Below, one piece after another: positions 24,219 to 29,492 of a stretch of DNA of 29,492 bases. The first letter of the stretch is position 1. Each line of letters begins with the position of its first letter. The notes below the pieces were generated by a model. It did no database searches. It saw only the letters and a list, made by a program, of their open reading frames with translations, and was not told the origin of the DNA. The translations under genes and the position numbers were made by a program. Source of the stretch: CAYYWV01 sp964475385 (lineage in GTDB: Bacteria; Pseudomonadota; Alphaproteobacteria; JAAXGF01); contig CAYYWV010000020.1 in assembly GCA_964475385.1 (NCBI GenBank), forward strand, positions 1 to 29,492, read 5' to 3'.

Positions 24219-24565
24219 TCCCGGTCCCGACGCAGGATCTCGTCTTCCTCGGTCGAGCCGTAGGCTTCGCGGATGCGCACGATGATGGCGAGCGCGACCG
24301 CCGAGGTCGCCACCGAGACGACGATCGCCGTAAGGATGAGCACCGAGGGCAGGGGATTGGTATAGAGTTCGAAGCCCTCCTTCGCGATCGGAGCGGTGCC
24401 GCCCTCGACCTTGCCCATGGTGATGTAAAGAAGGAAAACCGAGGTTTGGAACAGGTTGAGCCCAACCAGCTTCTTAATCAGGTTGGAGCGCGCGATGACC
24501 AGATAAAAACCGGCCATCATCAGCACGATCGCGACCCAGTAGTTGTAATGACCGAGTACGTCCAT
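24215..24565 (-). CDS. mrpC: Cation/proton antiporter subunit C (NuoK-like)
   Basis: This 116-residue protein has three membrane helices (about 8-25, 33-48 and 75-97) and the NuoK/MnhC hallmark SNLIKKLVGLNLFQTSVFLLYI, followed by NPLPSVLILTAIVVSVATSAVALAI. It sits between mrpB (1-base gap) and mrpD (ATGA overlap). The charged C-terminal tail STEEDEILRRDRE is cytoplasmic. Confidence 0.92.
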   Translation of the reverse strand: MDVLGHYNYWVAIVLMMAGFYLVIARSNLIKKLVGLNLFQTSVFLLYITMGKVEGGTAPIAKEGFELYTNPLPSVLILTAIVVSVATSAVALAIIVRIREAYGSTEEDEILRRDRE

Positions 24566-24566
24566 C

Positions 24567-24983
24567 TCAGCGTTTCCGGGCCACGAAGGTGAAGAAAATG
24601 GTCATCATCACGGCGGCGACCGTGACGCCGACGCCGAGCTCGACCAGCCAGACGCCGAGCTCGTTGCCTTCGACCGGATCGTGAACGAGCACCGCGTACT
24701 CGAGATAGCGGCCGCCGAGCATCAGCGCCGCCACCCCGACCCCGCCGTAGATCAAGACGCCGAGCGCGACCAGGGCAAGCAGCAAGCGCGCCGGAATGAC
24801 GCGCTGCGCGTTCGCGCGCCCGAACACGAGCGCGTAGAGAATGAAGGCCGCTGCGAAGATGACCCCCGCCTGGAACCCGCCGCCGGGGCCGAAGTCGCCA
24901 TGGGTCTGCACGTAAAGGGCGAACAGAAGAATAAAAGGGATCAGGAGCTTGGTGACGACCCGGAGGACGACCAGATCTTTCAT
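24567..24983 (-). CDS. mrpB: Cation/proton antiporter subunit B (MnhB domain)
   Basis: This 138-residue protein has four membrane helices and the MnhB signature HGDFGPGGGFQAGVIFAAAFILY (residues about 28-50). A later YLEYAVLVHDP...ELGVWLVELGVGVTVAAVMMTIFF matches the C-terminal half. It is MrpB proper (equivalent to MbhF), distinct from the DUF4040/MbhE-type protein encoded just upstream, whose stop overlaps its ATG by four bases. Confidence 0.93.
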   Translation of the reverse strand: MKDLVVLRVVTKLLIPFILLFALYVQTHGDFGPGGGFQAGVIFAAAFILYALVFGRANAQRVIPARLLLALVALGVLIYGGVGVAALMLGGRYLEYAVLVHDPVEGNELGVWLVELGVGVTVAAVMMTIFFTFVARKR

Positions 24984-25540
24984 GCCGTGGGCTCCTTCTT
25001 GTCGGCCGCGTTCTTGCGACGCCGCCGGCCGCCGAGGAGAAGCATGACCGCGATCCCGGCGGTGAAGATCACCGTGGTCTCCCCCAAGGTGTCGTAACCG
25101 CGGTAGCTTGCAAGCACGGACGTCACCATGTTGGGCAGCCCGATCTCGGCAGGCGAATCGTAGATGTAGCGCGGCGCGACATGGCGATGGATCGGGTTGT
25201 CGGGGTTGCCGAAGGGGGGCATGTCGGCGGTGGCGTAAAGAAGCGCGAGCCCCGTCACCGCGACGATTGCGAGCGCGAGCCCAGACGGCCGATGCGCAGG
25301 CTTCTCCTCGCGGCTGGTGAGCGAGACCGCCGCCAGCATCAGGACGGTCGTAATGCCGGCGCCGACGGCGGCCTCGGTGAAGGCCACGTCGACCGCATCG
25401 AGGAGAACCCAGACCGCGGCCATCAGAAGACTGTAGAGGCCGAGCAGGATCACGACGGCGACGAGATTGCGCAGCCGGATCACCGCGACCGTCGTCGCCA
25501 TCAGAAGCGCGAGCAGAAGGATATCGTGGAGGGTAACGAT
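24980..25540 (-). CDS. MrpA C-terminal-like subunit (DUF4040/MbhD plus MbhE fusion), non-AUG start
   Basis: This protein of about 186 residues has MbhD/DUF4040 helices (ILLLALLMATTVAVIRLRNL, then VVILLGLYSLLMAAVWVLLDAVDVAFTEAAVGAGITTV) followed by an MbhE-like part (APRYIYDSPAEIGLPNMVTSVLASYRGYDTLGET and a last helix VIFTAGIAVMLLLG). In classical Mrp these parts form the C-terminus of the large MrpA; here they stand alone, as in archaeal Mbh complexes. No ATG, GTG or TTG follows the excellent ribosome site. The only well-placed codon is ATC at 25540-25538, in TAATC with the mrpG stop, one base from the common TAATG. A canonical ATG exists at 25501 but has no ribosome site and would cut into the first helix. 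Confidence 0.85.
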   Translation of the reverse strand: MVTLHDILLLALLMATTVAVIRLRNLVAVVILLGLYSLLMAAVWVLLDAVDVAFTEAAVGAGITTVLMLAAVSLTSREEKPAHRPSGLALAIVAVTGLALLYATADMPPFGNPDNPIHRHVAPRYIYDSPAEIGLPNMVTSVLASYRGYDTLGETTVIFTAGIAVMLLLGGRRRRKNAADKKEPTA

Positions 25541-25923
25541 TACGGGCCCTCCTTTCGGTTGTCTCGGTCTCCGATGGTCTCGGTTTCGCGGTCTCCGTCC
25601 TTCGCTCCGCCGCGGCCGGCGCGCCTGGTCCAAGGCTTAAGCCCGCCGAGCAGGGCGGCGTGGGCGACGGCGTGGGTCGCGGTCGGGCTGGTGAAGAACA
25701 GGAACACGAGGATGAGCCCGAGCTTGATCGTGGTCTGGGTGAAGCCGGCCTGAATCGCTAGCCCGGCGACGATCAGGCCGGCGCCCATGGTGTCGACCAA
25801 CCCCGCGGCGTGCATTCGGCAATAGAAGTCGGGAAGCCGGATCAGGCCGATTCCGCCGACGATCACGAAGATCCCACCGGCGATCAAGAGCGCCCAACTC
25901 GCAATGTCGGCGATCAGGCTCAT
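25540..25923 (-). CDS. mrpG: Cation/proton antiporter subunit G
   Basis: This 127-residue protein has three membrane helices and the MnhG signature GGIFVIVGGIGLIRLPDFYCRMHAAGLVDTMGAGLIVAGL (from about 16), then KLGLILVFLFFTSPTATHAVAHAAL. A hydrophilic tail of about 30 residues (RRAGRGGAKDGDRETETIGDRDNRKEGP) is longer than usual. Its ATG overlaps the mrpF stop by four bases, and its stop overlaps the next start region. Confidence 0.93.
   Translation of the reverse strand: MSLIADIASWALLIAGGIFVIVGGIGLIRLPDFYCRMHAAGLVDTMGAGLIVAGLAIQAGFTQTTIKLGLILVFLFFTSPTATHAVAHAALLGGLKPWTRRAGRGGAKDGDRETETIGDRDNRKEGP
25548..25555 (-). promoter_or_regulatory. Strong ribosome-binding site before a non-AUG start
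   Basis: AAAGGAGG on the - strand lies exactly 7 bases before ATC (25540-25538) and 4 before GTA (25543-25541). It is inside the 3' end of mrpG and decides the start of the DUF4040/MbhE-type gene. Confidence 0.75.
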
Positions 25924-26186
25924 TCGTCGTCCCCGAGGATGCCGAACTTGAAGAACTTGAGGGCGGCGAGCGTGCCGATGAAGTTGATCAGCGCATAGAC
26001 CAACGCGAGATCAAGAAAGTCCGGCCGTCCGGTGACGAAGCCGATGACCGCGATCAGGAGCACGGTCTTGGTGCCATGGGCATTGATGGCGAGAATCCGG
26101 TCGTAGATCGTCGGGCCGGCAACGGCGCGCACAAGCGCGAGCCCCATGCCGATGACAAGCGCTAACGCCGCAACCGTAAACATCAT
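25920..26186 (-). CDS. mrpF: Cation/proton antiporter subunit F
   Basis: This 88-residue protein has three membrane helices and the MnhF signature GMGLALVRAVAGPTIYDRILAINAHGTKTVLLIAVIGF, followed by DFLDLALVYALINFIGTLAALKF. The ATG is in a TGATG overlap with the mrpE stop, and its own stop overlaps mrpG. Confidence 0.93.
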   Translation of the reverse strand: MMFTVAALALVIGMGLALVRAVAGPTIYDRILAINAHGTKTVLLIAVIGFVTGRPDFLDLALVYALINFIGTLAALKFFKFGILGDDE

Positions 26187-26656
26187 CAGCCTTCCAGCCG
26201 GCGCACACGCGCGTTCATCGCGCCGTCTTCGAGCTCGTCAAGACCGGTCCGGTCGATCGCGTGGACCTGAATGCGATCGGCCGCAACGTCGGTCGACACC
26301 GTGCCGGGCGTAAGGGTGATCGAATTCGCGAAGATCGCCCGGCAAAGATCGGTTTTCTGGCTCGCCGGCACCCAGCGGATATCCGGGTCGATCGGCAGCC
26401 GCGGATCGACGATGCGGCGAAAGACATCGATGTTCGCGAGAACGATCTGCCAGACGAGCCACGGAAGATAGAGCGCAAACCGCCACGAGACGTGAACCGG
26501 CACGCCCTCGTGGTCGATCACGTCCATCCGGTGTCCCAGATAGACGATCAACGCGCAGGAAACGGCGGCAAGCGTCAGGAAGAAAGGATCGAAAATGCCG
26601 GAAAGAAGCAGCCAGACACCGAACAGGGCCGCATATAGACTGATAACGTGGATCAA
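26186..26656 (-). CDS. mrpE: Cation/proton antiporter subunit E
   Basis: This protein of about 156 residues has two N-terminal membrane helices (ISLYAALFGVWLLLSGIFDPFFLTLAAVSCALIVYLGHRM) and the soluble MnhE domain: LPWLVWQIVLANIDVFRRIVDP, FANSITLTPGTVSTDV, IQVHAIDR. The start is uncertain: TTG at 26656 (LIHVISLYAAL) matches the family's usual N-terminus, but several in-frame GTG codons lie upstream. It is the first gene of the antiporter operon. Having MrpE first is the Mbh-type (MbhA) order, not the classical mrpA-first order. Confidence 0.88.
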   Translation of the reverse strand: MIHVISLYAALFGVWLLLSGIFDPFFLTLAAVSCALIVYLGHRMDVIDHEGVPVHVSWRFALYLPWLVWQIVLANIDVFRRIVDPRLPIDPDIRWVPASQKTDLCRAIFANSITLTPGTVSTDVAADRIQVHAIDRTGLDELEDGAMNARVRRLEG

Positions 26657-26776
26657 CGCGACCCCCGGTCTCCCCGATTCCACTGCCGACACGGCCACCC
26701 TGCCGGCTGTATCGCCGGGTTCGCGGCCACCCCTGTCCAACGGGCGCCGAGTATGCCCGAAGGCGCCGCGCCCGCC

Positions 26777-26802
26777 AAGCGCAATTCCGTTTTTGGGCGC
26801 TT
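26777..26802. repeat. Inverted repeat over the putative mrp promoter
   Basis: AAGCGC (26777-26782) and GCGCTT (26797-26802) form a perfect 6-base inverted repeat with a 14-base spacer. It overlaps the possible -10 box of the - strand antiporter promoter, so it could be an operator. Confidence 0.4.
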
Positions 26803-26826
26803 ACAGACCTATGGGCCGCTTGCCAA
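26798..26826 (-). promoter_or_regulatory. Possible promoter of the antiporter operon
   Basis: On the - strand TTGGCA (26821-26826, 5 of 6) is followed after 17 bases by TAAGCG (26798-26803), a weak -10 box. It would give a leader of about 135 bases before mrpE. That leader contains a GGCGCC...GGCGCC stem-loop possibility (26743-26748 and 26762-26767), and I recognise no known riboswitch in it. Confidence 0.35.
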
Positions 26827-26872
26827 AATGCACGTATGACATGATCAGCGCGCGCACGGGTTCGCCGCCGAA

Positions 26873-26901
26873 TTGTCGCCGATGGGCAAACGTGCTAGCA
26901 T
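26873..26901 (+). promoter_or_regulatory. Promoter of the cold-shock gene
   Basis: TTGTCG (26873-26878), a 17-base spacer and TAGCAT (26896-26901) predict a transcript start near 26908. That puts an ATG at 26907 on the start site itself and supports translation from the ATG at 26931, with a leader of about 23 bases. Confidence 0.6.
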
Positions 26902-26930
26902 AAAAAATGGAACGCTGTAGGTATTGGCTT

Positions 26931-27485
26931 ATGAACGGCGATTTCGATAATAATAGCGGCGACCCTGGGGACGGTGAGGTTACGGAGATCCGCGGAACCG
27001 TTAAGTGGTTCAATGCCGAAAAAGGATTCGGTTTTATCGTTCCCGACGATGGCGGGGCGGATGTGTTTCTCCATCTTTCGGCGTTGCGCGAAGCGGGGTT
27101 CGACAGCCTTGACGGGGGCGCGACGGTGCATTGCTCGGTCACCCGCGGGCCGAAGGGATTGCAAGTCGTCCGCGTGCTCACGGTCGACACCTCGACGGCG
27201 GCTCCGCCGGTCCGTCGCCGCACTCGGTCGCCGCTCGGCTATGACCGGAGCCACCACGAGCCTTTGACCGACATCGGCGAGTTCGTGGTCGCGCGGGTCA
27301 AGTGGTTCAACCCGATCAAAGGCTACGGCTTCATCACCCGCGAGGACGGCTCGCCCGACGTGTTTGTCCACATGCAAACGCTCAGGCGTTGCGGCATCGC
27401 TGTTCTCGACCGGGGGCAGGAGGTGCGCGTGCGGATCGGTCACAGCGCCAAAGGGCCGCAGGTGGCCGAGATCGCCGAGGTGTGA
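26931..27485 (+). CDS. Cold-shock protein with two CSD domains
   Basis: This protein of about 184 residues has two cold-shock domains. The first (about 20-85) has VKWFNAEKGFGFIVP (RNP1) and DVFLHLSAL (RNP2); the second (about 118-182) has VKWFNPIKGYGFITR and DVFVHMQTL. A Pro/Arg-rich linker (APPVRRRTRSP) separates them. CSD proteins bind single-stranded RNA or DNA and keep messages unstructured. The two-domain form is common in Alphaproteobacteria. The start at 26931 is chosen because the predicted transcript begins near 26908; a start at 26907 would add eight residues. The DUF192 gene follows closely and is probably co-transcribed. Confidence 0.93.
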   Translation: MNGDFDNNSGDPGDGEVTEIRGTVKWFNAEKGFGFIVPDDGGADVFLHLSALREAGFDSLDGGATVHCSVTRGPKGLQVVRVLTVDTSTAAPPVRRRTRSPLGYDRSHHEPLTDIGEFVVARVKWFNPIKGYGFITREDGSPDVFVHMQTLRRCGIAVLDRGQEVRVRIGHSAKGPQVAEIAEV

Positions 27486-27511
27486 TCATTCAGCTCACGA
27501 GGCGCGGGGTC

Positions 27512-28045
27512 ATGCGGGCAGGGGCTTTGGCCGCCGCCGGCGCGGCCTTTGTCGCGCTCCTCGTCTTCGCGCTCGCTGTCCAGCCTTTCGAGGCCCATGC
27601 GACCACGCCGGCATGGCGGATGGCCGACTCCCTGCGGCTCGTTCAGGCGGAGATCGCCTTCGGCCGCGGTGAGGTGACGATCGAAACCCGCGGCGGGGCG
27701 CGCCGGTTCACGGTCGAGATCGCGCGCAGCCCCGAACAGCGCGCCCGCGGCCTGATGTTCCGAACCGAGCTCGATCGAAACTCGGGCATGCTCTTCGTCT
27801 TCGATCAACCCGGCATCGTTCGGATGTGGATGAAGAATACGCTGATCCCTCTCGATATGCTCTTTATTGCCGAGGACGGACGAATCAGCCGGATCGCCGC
27901 CCGGACGACCCCGCTTTCCGAAAAGACCATCGCTTCGGGCGGTCCCGTGCGGGCGGTGCTCGAGCTTCCTGCCGGGACCGCCGCGCGCCTTGGGATCGCG
28001 GAGGGCGATCGGGTGCTCTCGGATGCCTTTGCGGCGGCGAACTGA
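27512..28045 (+). CDS. Secreted DUF192-family protein
   Basis: This 177-residue protein has an N-terminal signal (RAGALAAAGAAFVALLVFALAV, cut probably near EAHA-TTPAW), so it is exported. It has a DUF192 domain (about 65-175) with RSPEQRARGLMFRTEL, GMLFVFDQPGIVRMWMKNTLIPLDMLFI and GPVRAVLELPAGTA. The family's function is not established. ATG 27512 has ACGAGG about 9 bases upstream. GTG 27482, overlapping the csp stop, is an alternative that would put LTRRGVMR before the signal and make it look Tat-like. In many Alphaproteobacteria DUF192 genes sit next to a two-domain cold-shock gene, as here. Confidence 0.88.
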   Translation: MRAGALAAAGAAFVALLVFALAVQPFEAHATTPAWRMADSLRLVQAEIAFGRGEVTIETRGGARRFTVEIARSPEQRARGLMFRTELDRNSGMLFVFDQPGIVRMWMKNTLIPLDMLFIAEDGRISRIAARTTPLSEKTIASGGPVRAVLELPAGTAARLGIAEGDRVLSDAFAAAN

Positions 28046-28076
28046 GAGCCCAGGGCCTTTGATCAAGGGTTGAGGC

Positions 28077-28580
28077 TTAGGACTGTCCTCGTGCGCCGGC
28101 CTTGGCGAGCAGCGCCTCGCGCATTGCGTCCCAGCGGCGAATCGCTTCGTCGATGTCGACCTTGCCCATCAGCGACATATGGGCGCGCGTCAACGTCATA
28201 AGGAGCTGTTTTTCTGTTTTTTTCCAGTCTTCTAGAGACCATTCCCGATTCCCGACATCGAGAACTTCGGTAGGGCTCTGAACCAGCGCCGTTCTGCGTT
28301 CGCCCCCGGCGAGCGTCACCGTGACCGGGCGGGCGTGGTACTCGGCGCCCTCGAACCACTCGAGCCGGGCGACATCGCGCGCATCGAGACCCGTGACCAC
28401 GATTCCTTCGACTTGGGAGTCGGGGGCTGGAACCAGCGCAGGATAGGGGTCGTCCCGGGCGCGCAGCAGACGGAAACCGTCGAGCGTTGCGGGCTCGACG
28501 TCGGCGTCGTCGACCGGTCGGCCGAGCACGAGCGCGAGCACCTCGCGATCCATGAGCGTGCCGAAGAAGAAATAGTCCAC
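28077..28580 (-). CDS. Gamma-glutamylcyclotransferase-like (AIG2-type) protein
   Basis: This 167-residue protein starts at GTG 28580 (VDYFFFGTLMD), with AGGAAGG upstream. YFFFGTLMDREVLALVLGR is the substrate-loop motif of the GGCT fold. LEWFEGAEYHARPVTVTLAGG holds the glutamate expected to act as the acid/base, followed by the conserved tyrosine. A helical tail (about 115-167) adds a second part. The fold acts on gamma-glutamyl amines or peptides, but many bacterial members are uncharacterised. It is convergent with the DUF192 gene, 31 bases apart. A longer frame to 28697 lacks the usual start region. Confidence 0.85.
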   Translation of the reverse strand: MDYFFFGTLMDREVLALVLGRPVDDADVEPATLDGFRLLRARDDPYPALVPAPDSQVEGIVVTGLDARDVARLEWFEGAEYHARPVTVTLAGGERRTALVQSPTEVLDVGNREWSLEDWKKTEKQLLMTLTRAHMSLMGKVDIDEAIRRWDAMREALLAKAGARGQS

Positions 28581-28704
28581 CGCGCCTTCCTGCCCCAGAA
28601 AACTCCGGGCCGACCCCGGAAGGGGGCAAAGCTGCGAAATCCGCCGTAAAATGTAAAGCCCCAATCGATCGCGCCGAACGAGCGCCCGCGCCGCCACCCT
28701 GGCC

Positions 28705-28733
28705 TTGTCGCGACGCGGGGCTTCGTGTATTGC
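28705..28733 (+). promoter_or_regulatory. Promoter of tRNA-Pro
   Basis: TTGTCG (28705-28710), a 17-base spacer and TATTGC (28728-28733) predict a transcript start near 28740. It uses the same -35 sequence as the cold-shock promoter. Confidence 0.5.
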
Positions 28734-28740
28734 TCGATCA

Positions 28741-28766
28741 TCGCCCGCCCGTGCGGGACCGGGCGA
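28741..28766 (+). other. Leader hairpin abutting tRNA-Pro
   Basis: TCGCCCG (28741-28747) pairs with CGGGCGA (28760-28766), and inside it CCCG-TG-CGGG (28748-28757). Together they make an 11-base-pair hairpin with a two-base bulge, ending one base before the tRNA. With the predicted start near 28740, it would be the entire leader of the precursor. Confidence 0.6.
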
Positions 28767-28767
28767 G

Positions 28768-28844
28768 CGGGGCGTAGCGCAGCCTGGTAGCGCATCTGCT
28801 TTGGGAGCAGAGGGTCGCTGGTTCGAATCCAGCCGCCCCGACCA
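28768..28844 (+). tRNA. tRNA-Pro (anticodon TGG)
   Basis: This 77-base cloverleaf has an acceptor stem CGGGGCG/CGCCCCG, a D-arm with AGCGCAGCCTGGTAGCGC, and an anticodon stem TCTGC/GCAGA with loop TTTGGGA (anticodon TGG). The T-arm is GCTGG-TTCGAAT-CCAGC, the discriminator is A and CCA is encoded. The C1-G72 pair typical of bacterial tRNA-Pro is present. Confidence 0.97.
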
Positions 28845-28850
28845 CCGCCG

Positions 28851-28867
28851 CCGACGGCCGGCGTCGG
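28851..28867. terminator. Hairpin between tRNA-Pro and the GYD gene
   Basis: CCGACG-GCCGG-CGTCGG is a perfect 6-base stem lying 6 bases after the tRNA and 18 bases after the convergent GYD stop. It lacks a T-run on either strand, so it is at best a modest bidirectional terminator. Confidence 0.4.
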
Positions 28868-28885
28868 AAGCGTCCGTCGATGGCG

Positions 28886-29179
28886 TCAGGCGAGCTCGGC
28901 GACGAGCCTTCGATACTCGGACTCGGAGAAAGCCTTCAGCGTCGTCGTTCGGATGTTGCCGAGAGCGCCGAGCTTAAGCGCGAGCTTCGCCATCGCCTCG
29001 TCGTTGGGCATCTCTGACACGAACACCACGTCGTGCGTTCCCATGGTCAGGTAGAACGCCTTCATTTCCCCGCCCATCTCCTTGATGAGGGCTTTCGCGG
29101 CTTCTAGACGGGCCGGGGAGTCCGAAACGTTGCGGATGCCCTGGTCGGTATAGTTGGCGAGGGTGATGTAGGTCGGCAT
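28886..29179 (-). CDS. GYD-domain protein
   Basis: This 97-residue protein starts MPTYITLANYTDQGIRNVSDSPARLEA and contains FYLTMGTHDVVFVSEMPNDEAMAKLALKLGALGNIRTTTLKAFS, which matches the small GYD family (ferredoxin-like fold, dimeric by analogy). Function in the family is unknown. AAGGAGG lies about 8 bases before the ATG, a very strong ribosome site, suggesting good expression. It stands alone on its strand. Confidence 0.9.
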   Translation of the reverse strand: MPTYITLANYTDQGIRNVSDSPARLEAAKALIKEMGGEMKAFYLTMGTHDVVFVSEMPNDEAMAKLALKLGALGNIRTTTLKAFSESEYRRLVAELA

Positions 29180-29259
29180 GGCTTTGCCTCCTTGCGGGCG
29201 GCCTCATCCAGGGCCGGGAAGGGCGCGGCCGAACGCGGGCGCAACCGAGCCCGTCCTTT

Positions 29260-29280
29260 AAAACGCGGCTAAAACGCGGC
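29260..29280. repeat. Tandem AAAACGCGGC repeat upstream of the GYD gene
   Basis: AAAACGCGGC occurs at 29260-29269 and 29271-29280, one base apart, about 80-100 bases before the GYD start on the - strand. Two copies one helical turn apart could be a binding site for a dimeric regulator. Confidence 0.45.
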
Positions 29281-29412
29281 CCCGCCGTGAAGGCCCCCAA
29301 ACGGGAACCGCAAATCCAGATCATGCAGGCGTCTATCGCATCGCCTCGCGTATCCGTAAGCCAGGTCCGCGGACGGGCTCGACCAGCATAGGGGGATCGC
29401 CCGTGGGGGACA

Positions 29413-29492
29413 ATGATCCCGGAAAAAGAGTCCGGGTTCTCGGCGTCCGGGTGCGGCACGGCGAAAGACGTCGGTATGACAGGGCTGTCAGA
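29413..29492 (+). CDS. Possible start of a gene cut by the window edge
   Basis: ATG at 29413 follows GGGGGAC by three bases and opens a frame (MIPEKESGFSASGCGTAKDV...) that stays open for 26 codons to the window end. The peptide is not recognised and the ribosome site is a little close, so this is a weak call. Confidence 0.25.
   Translation, partial: MIPEKESGFSASGCGTAKDVGMTGLS

Larger units (their letters stand above)
29180..29492. other. Right-edge stretch with little recognisable content
   Basis: About 313 bases before the window ends. It holds the upstream region of the GYD gene, an 11-base tandem repeat at 29260-29280 and a possible gene start at 29413. I see no tRNA, no clear promoter pair and no long coding frame with convincing protein content. 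Confidence 0.5.

Noticed and set aside
19332..26656. Respiratory complex I (nuo) operon fragment
   Set aside because: No NuoA, B, C, D, E, F, G, H or I homolog is visible, and the MnhB/E/F/G families are specific to Mrp-type systems.
26657..26790. Cobalamin-type or other named riboswitch in the mrp leader
   Set aside because: A CACTG-like string and G/C-rich stems are present, but the conserved core blocks of known riboswitches are not recognisable by eye.
26907..26930. Upstream ATG as the start of the cold-shock protein
   Set aside because: It coincides with the predicted transcription start and has no ribosome site.
1..29492. CRISPR arrays, insertion sequences or prophage genes
   Set aside because: No regularly spaced repeats, transposase motifs or phage proteins were seen on either strand.

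Overview
The window is a GC-rich, densely packed stretch of bacterial chromosome. The gene families (FAD/Fe-S oxidase, covalent-flavin demethylating dehydrogenase, CoxSLM-type molybdenum hydroxylase, tandem cold-shock domains, Mrp-type antiporter parts) and the frequent ATGA/GTGA overlaps suggest a heterotrophic alphaproteobacterium, perhaps Rhodospirillales-like. That placement is inference from gene content only. No transposase, phage gene or CRISPR array is visible.

Region 1 (1-4294, + strand): the 3' part of a FAD/Fe-S oxidoreductase, an overlapping GntR/FCD regulator, and a dimethylglycine/sarcosine dehydrogenase-like flavoenzyme with a GcvT-type C-terminus. Region 2 (4291-9409): a 2-aminoethylphosphonate (AEP) degradation locus. 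A LysR regulator (+) diverges from phnW-phnX, which are followed on the - strand by a threonine dehydratase with an ACT domain and a class-I glutamine amidotransferase-like protein. PhnW moves the AEP amino group to pyruvate, and PhnX splits phosphonoacetaldehyde into acetaldehyde and phosphate. A small unrecognised gene (9502-9774) follows the regulator.

Region 3 (9784-18476, - strand): a complete molybdenum-hydroxylase cluster, coxS-coxL-coxM, then coxD, coxE, two split XdhC/CoxI-type proteins, and a MoeA-like/MobA-like fusion for cofactor tailoring. CoxL carries the AYRGAGR signature of form II enzymes, so the substrate is probably not, or not only, CO. A strong hairpin separates coxSLM from the maturation genes.

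Region 4 (18692-26656, - strand): a membrane-anchored CoxG directly downstream of a nine-gene Mrp/Mbh-type cation/proton antiporter operon. The order is mrpE, F, G, a DUF4040-MbhE-like fusion, B, C, D, a second MrpD-like subunit, an 80-residue membrane protein and a third MrpD-like subunit. The NuoL-like bulk of MrpA is absent. This order matches the archaeal Mbh antiporter module (MbhA-H) better than classical mrpABCDEFG, and it carries three antiporter-type subunits that each keep the key Glu and Lys. This antiporter set, running in the same direction into a Mo-hydroxylase cluster, is the most unusual feature of the window.

Region 5 (26657-29492): a divergent promoter region, a two-domain cold-shock protein, a secreted DUF192 protein, a gamma-glutamylcyclotransferase-like protein (-), tRNA-Pro(TGG) with a hairpin abutting its 5' end, a GYD-domain protein (-), and about 310 bases with little recognisable content apart from the possible start of another gene at the right edge.
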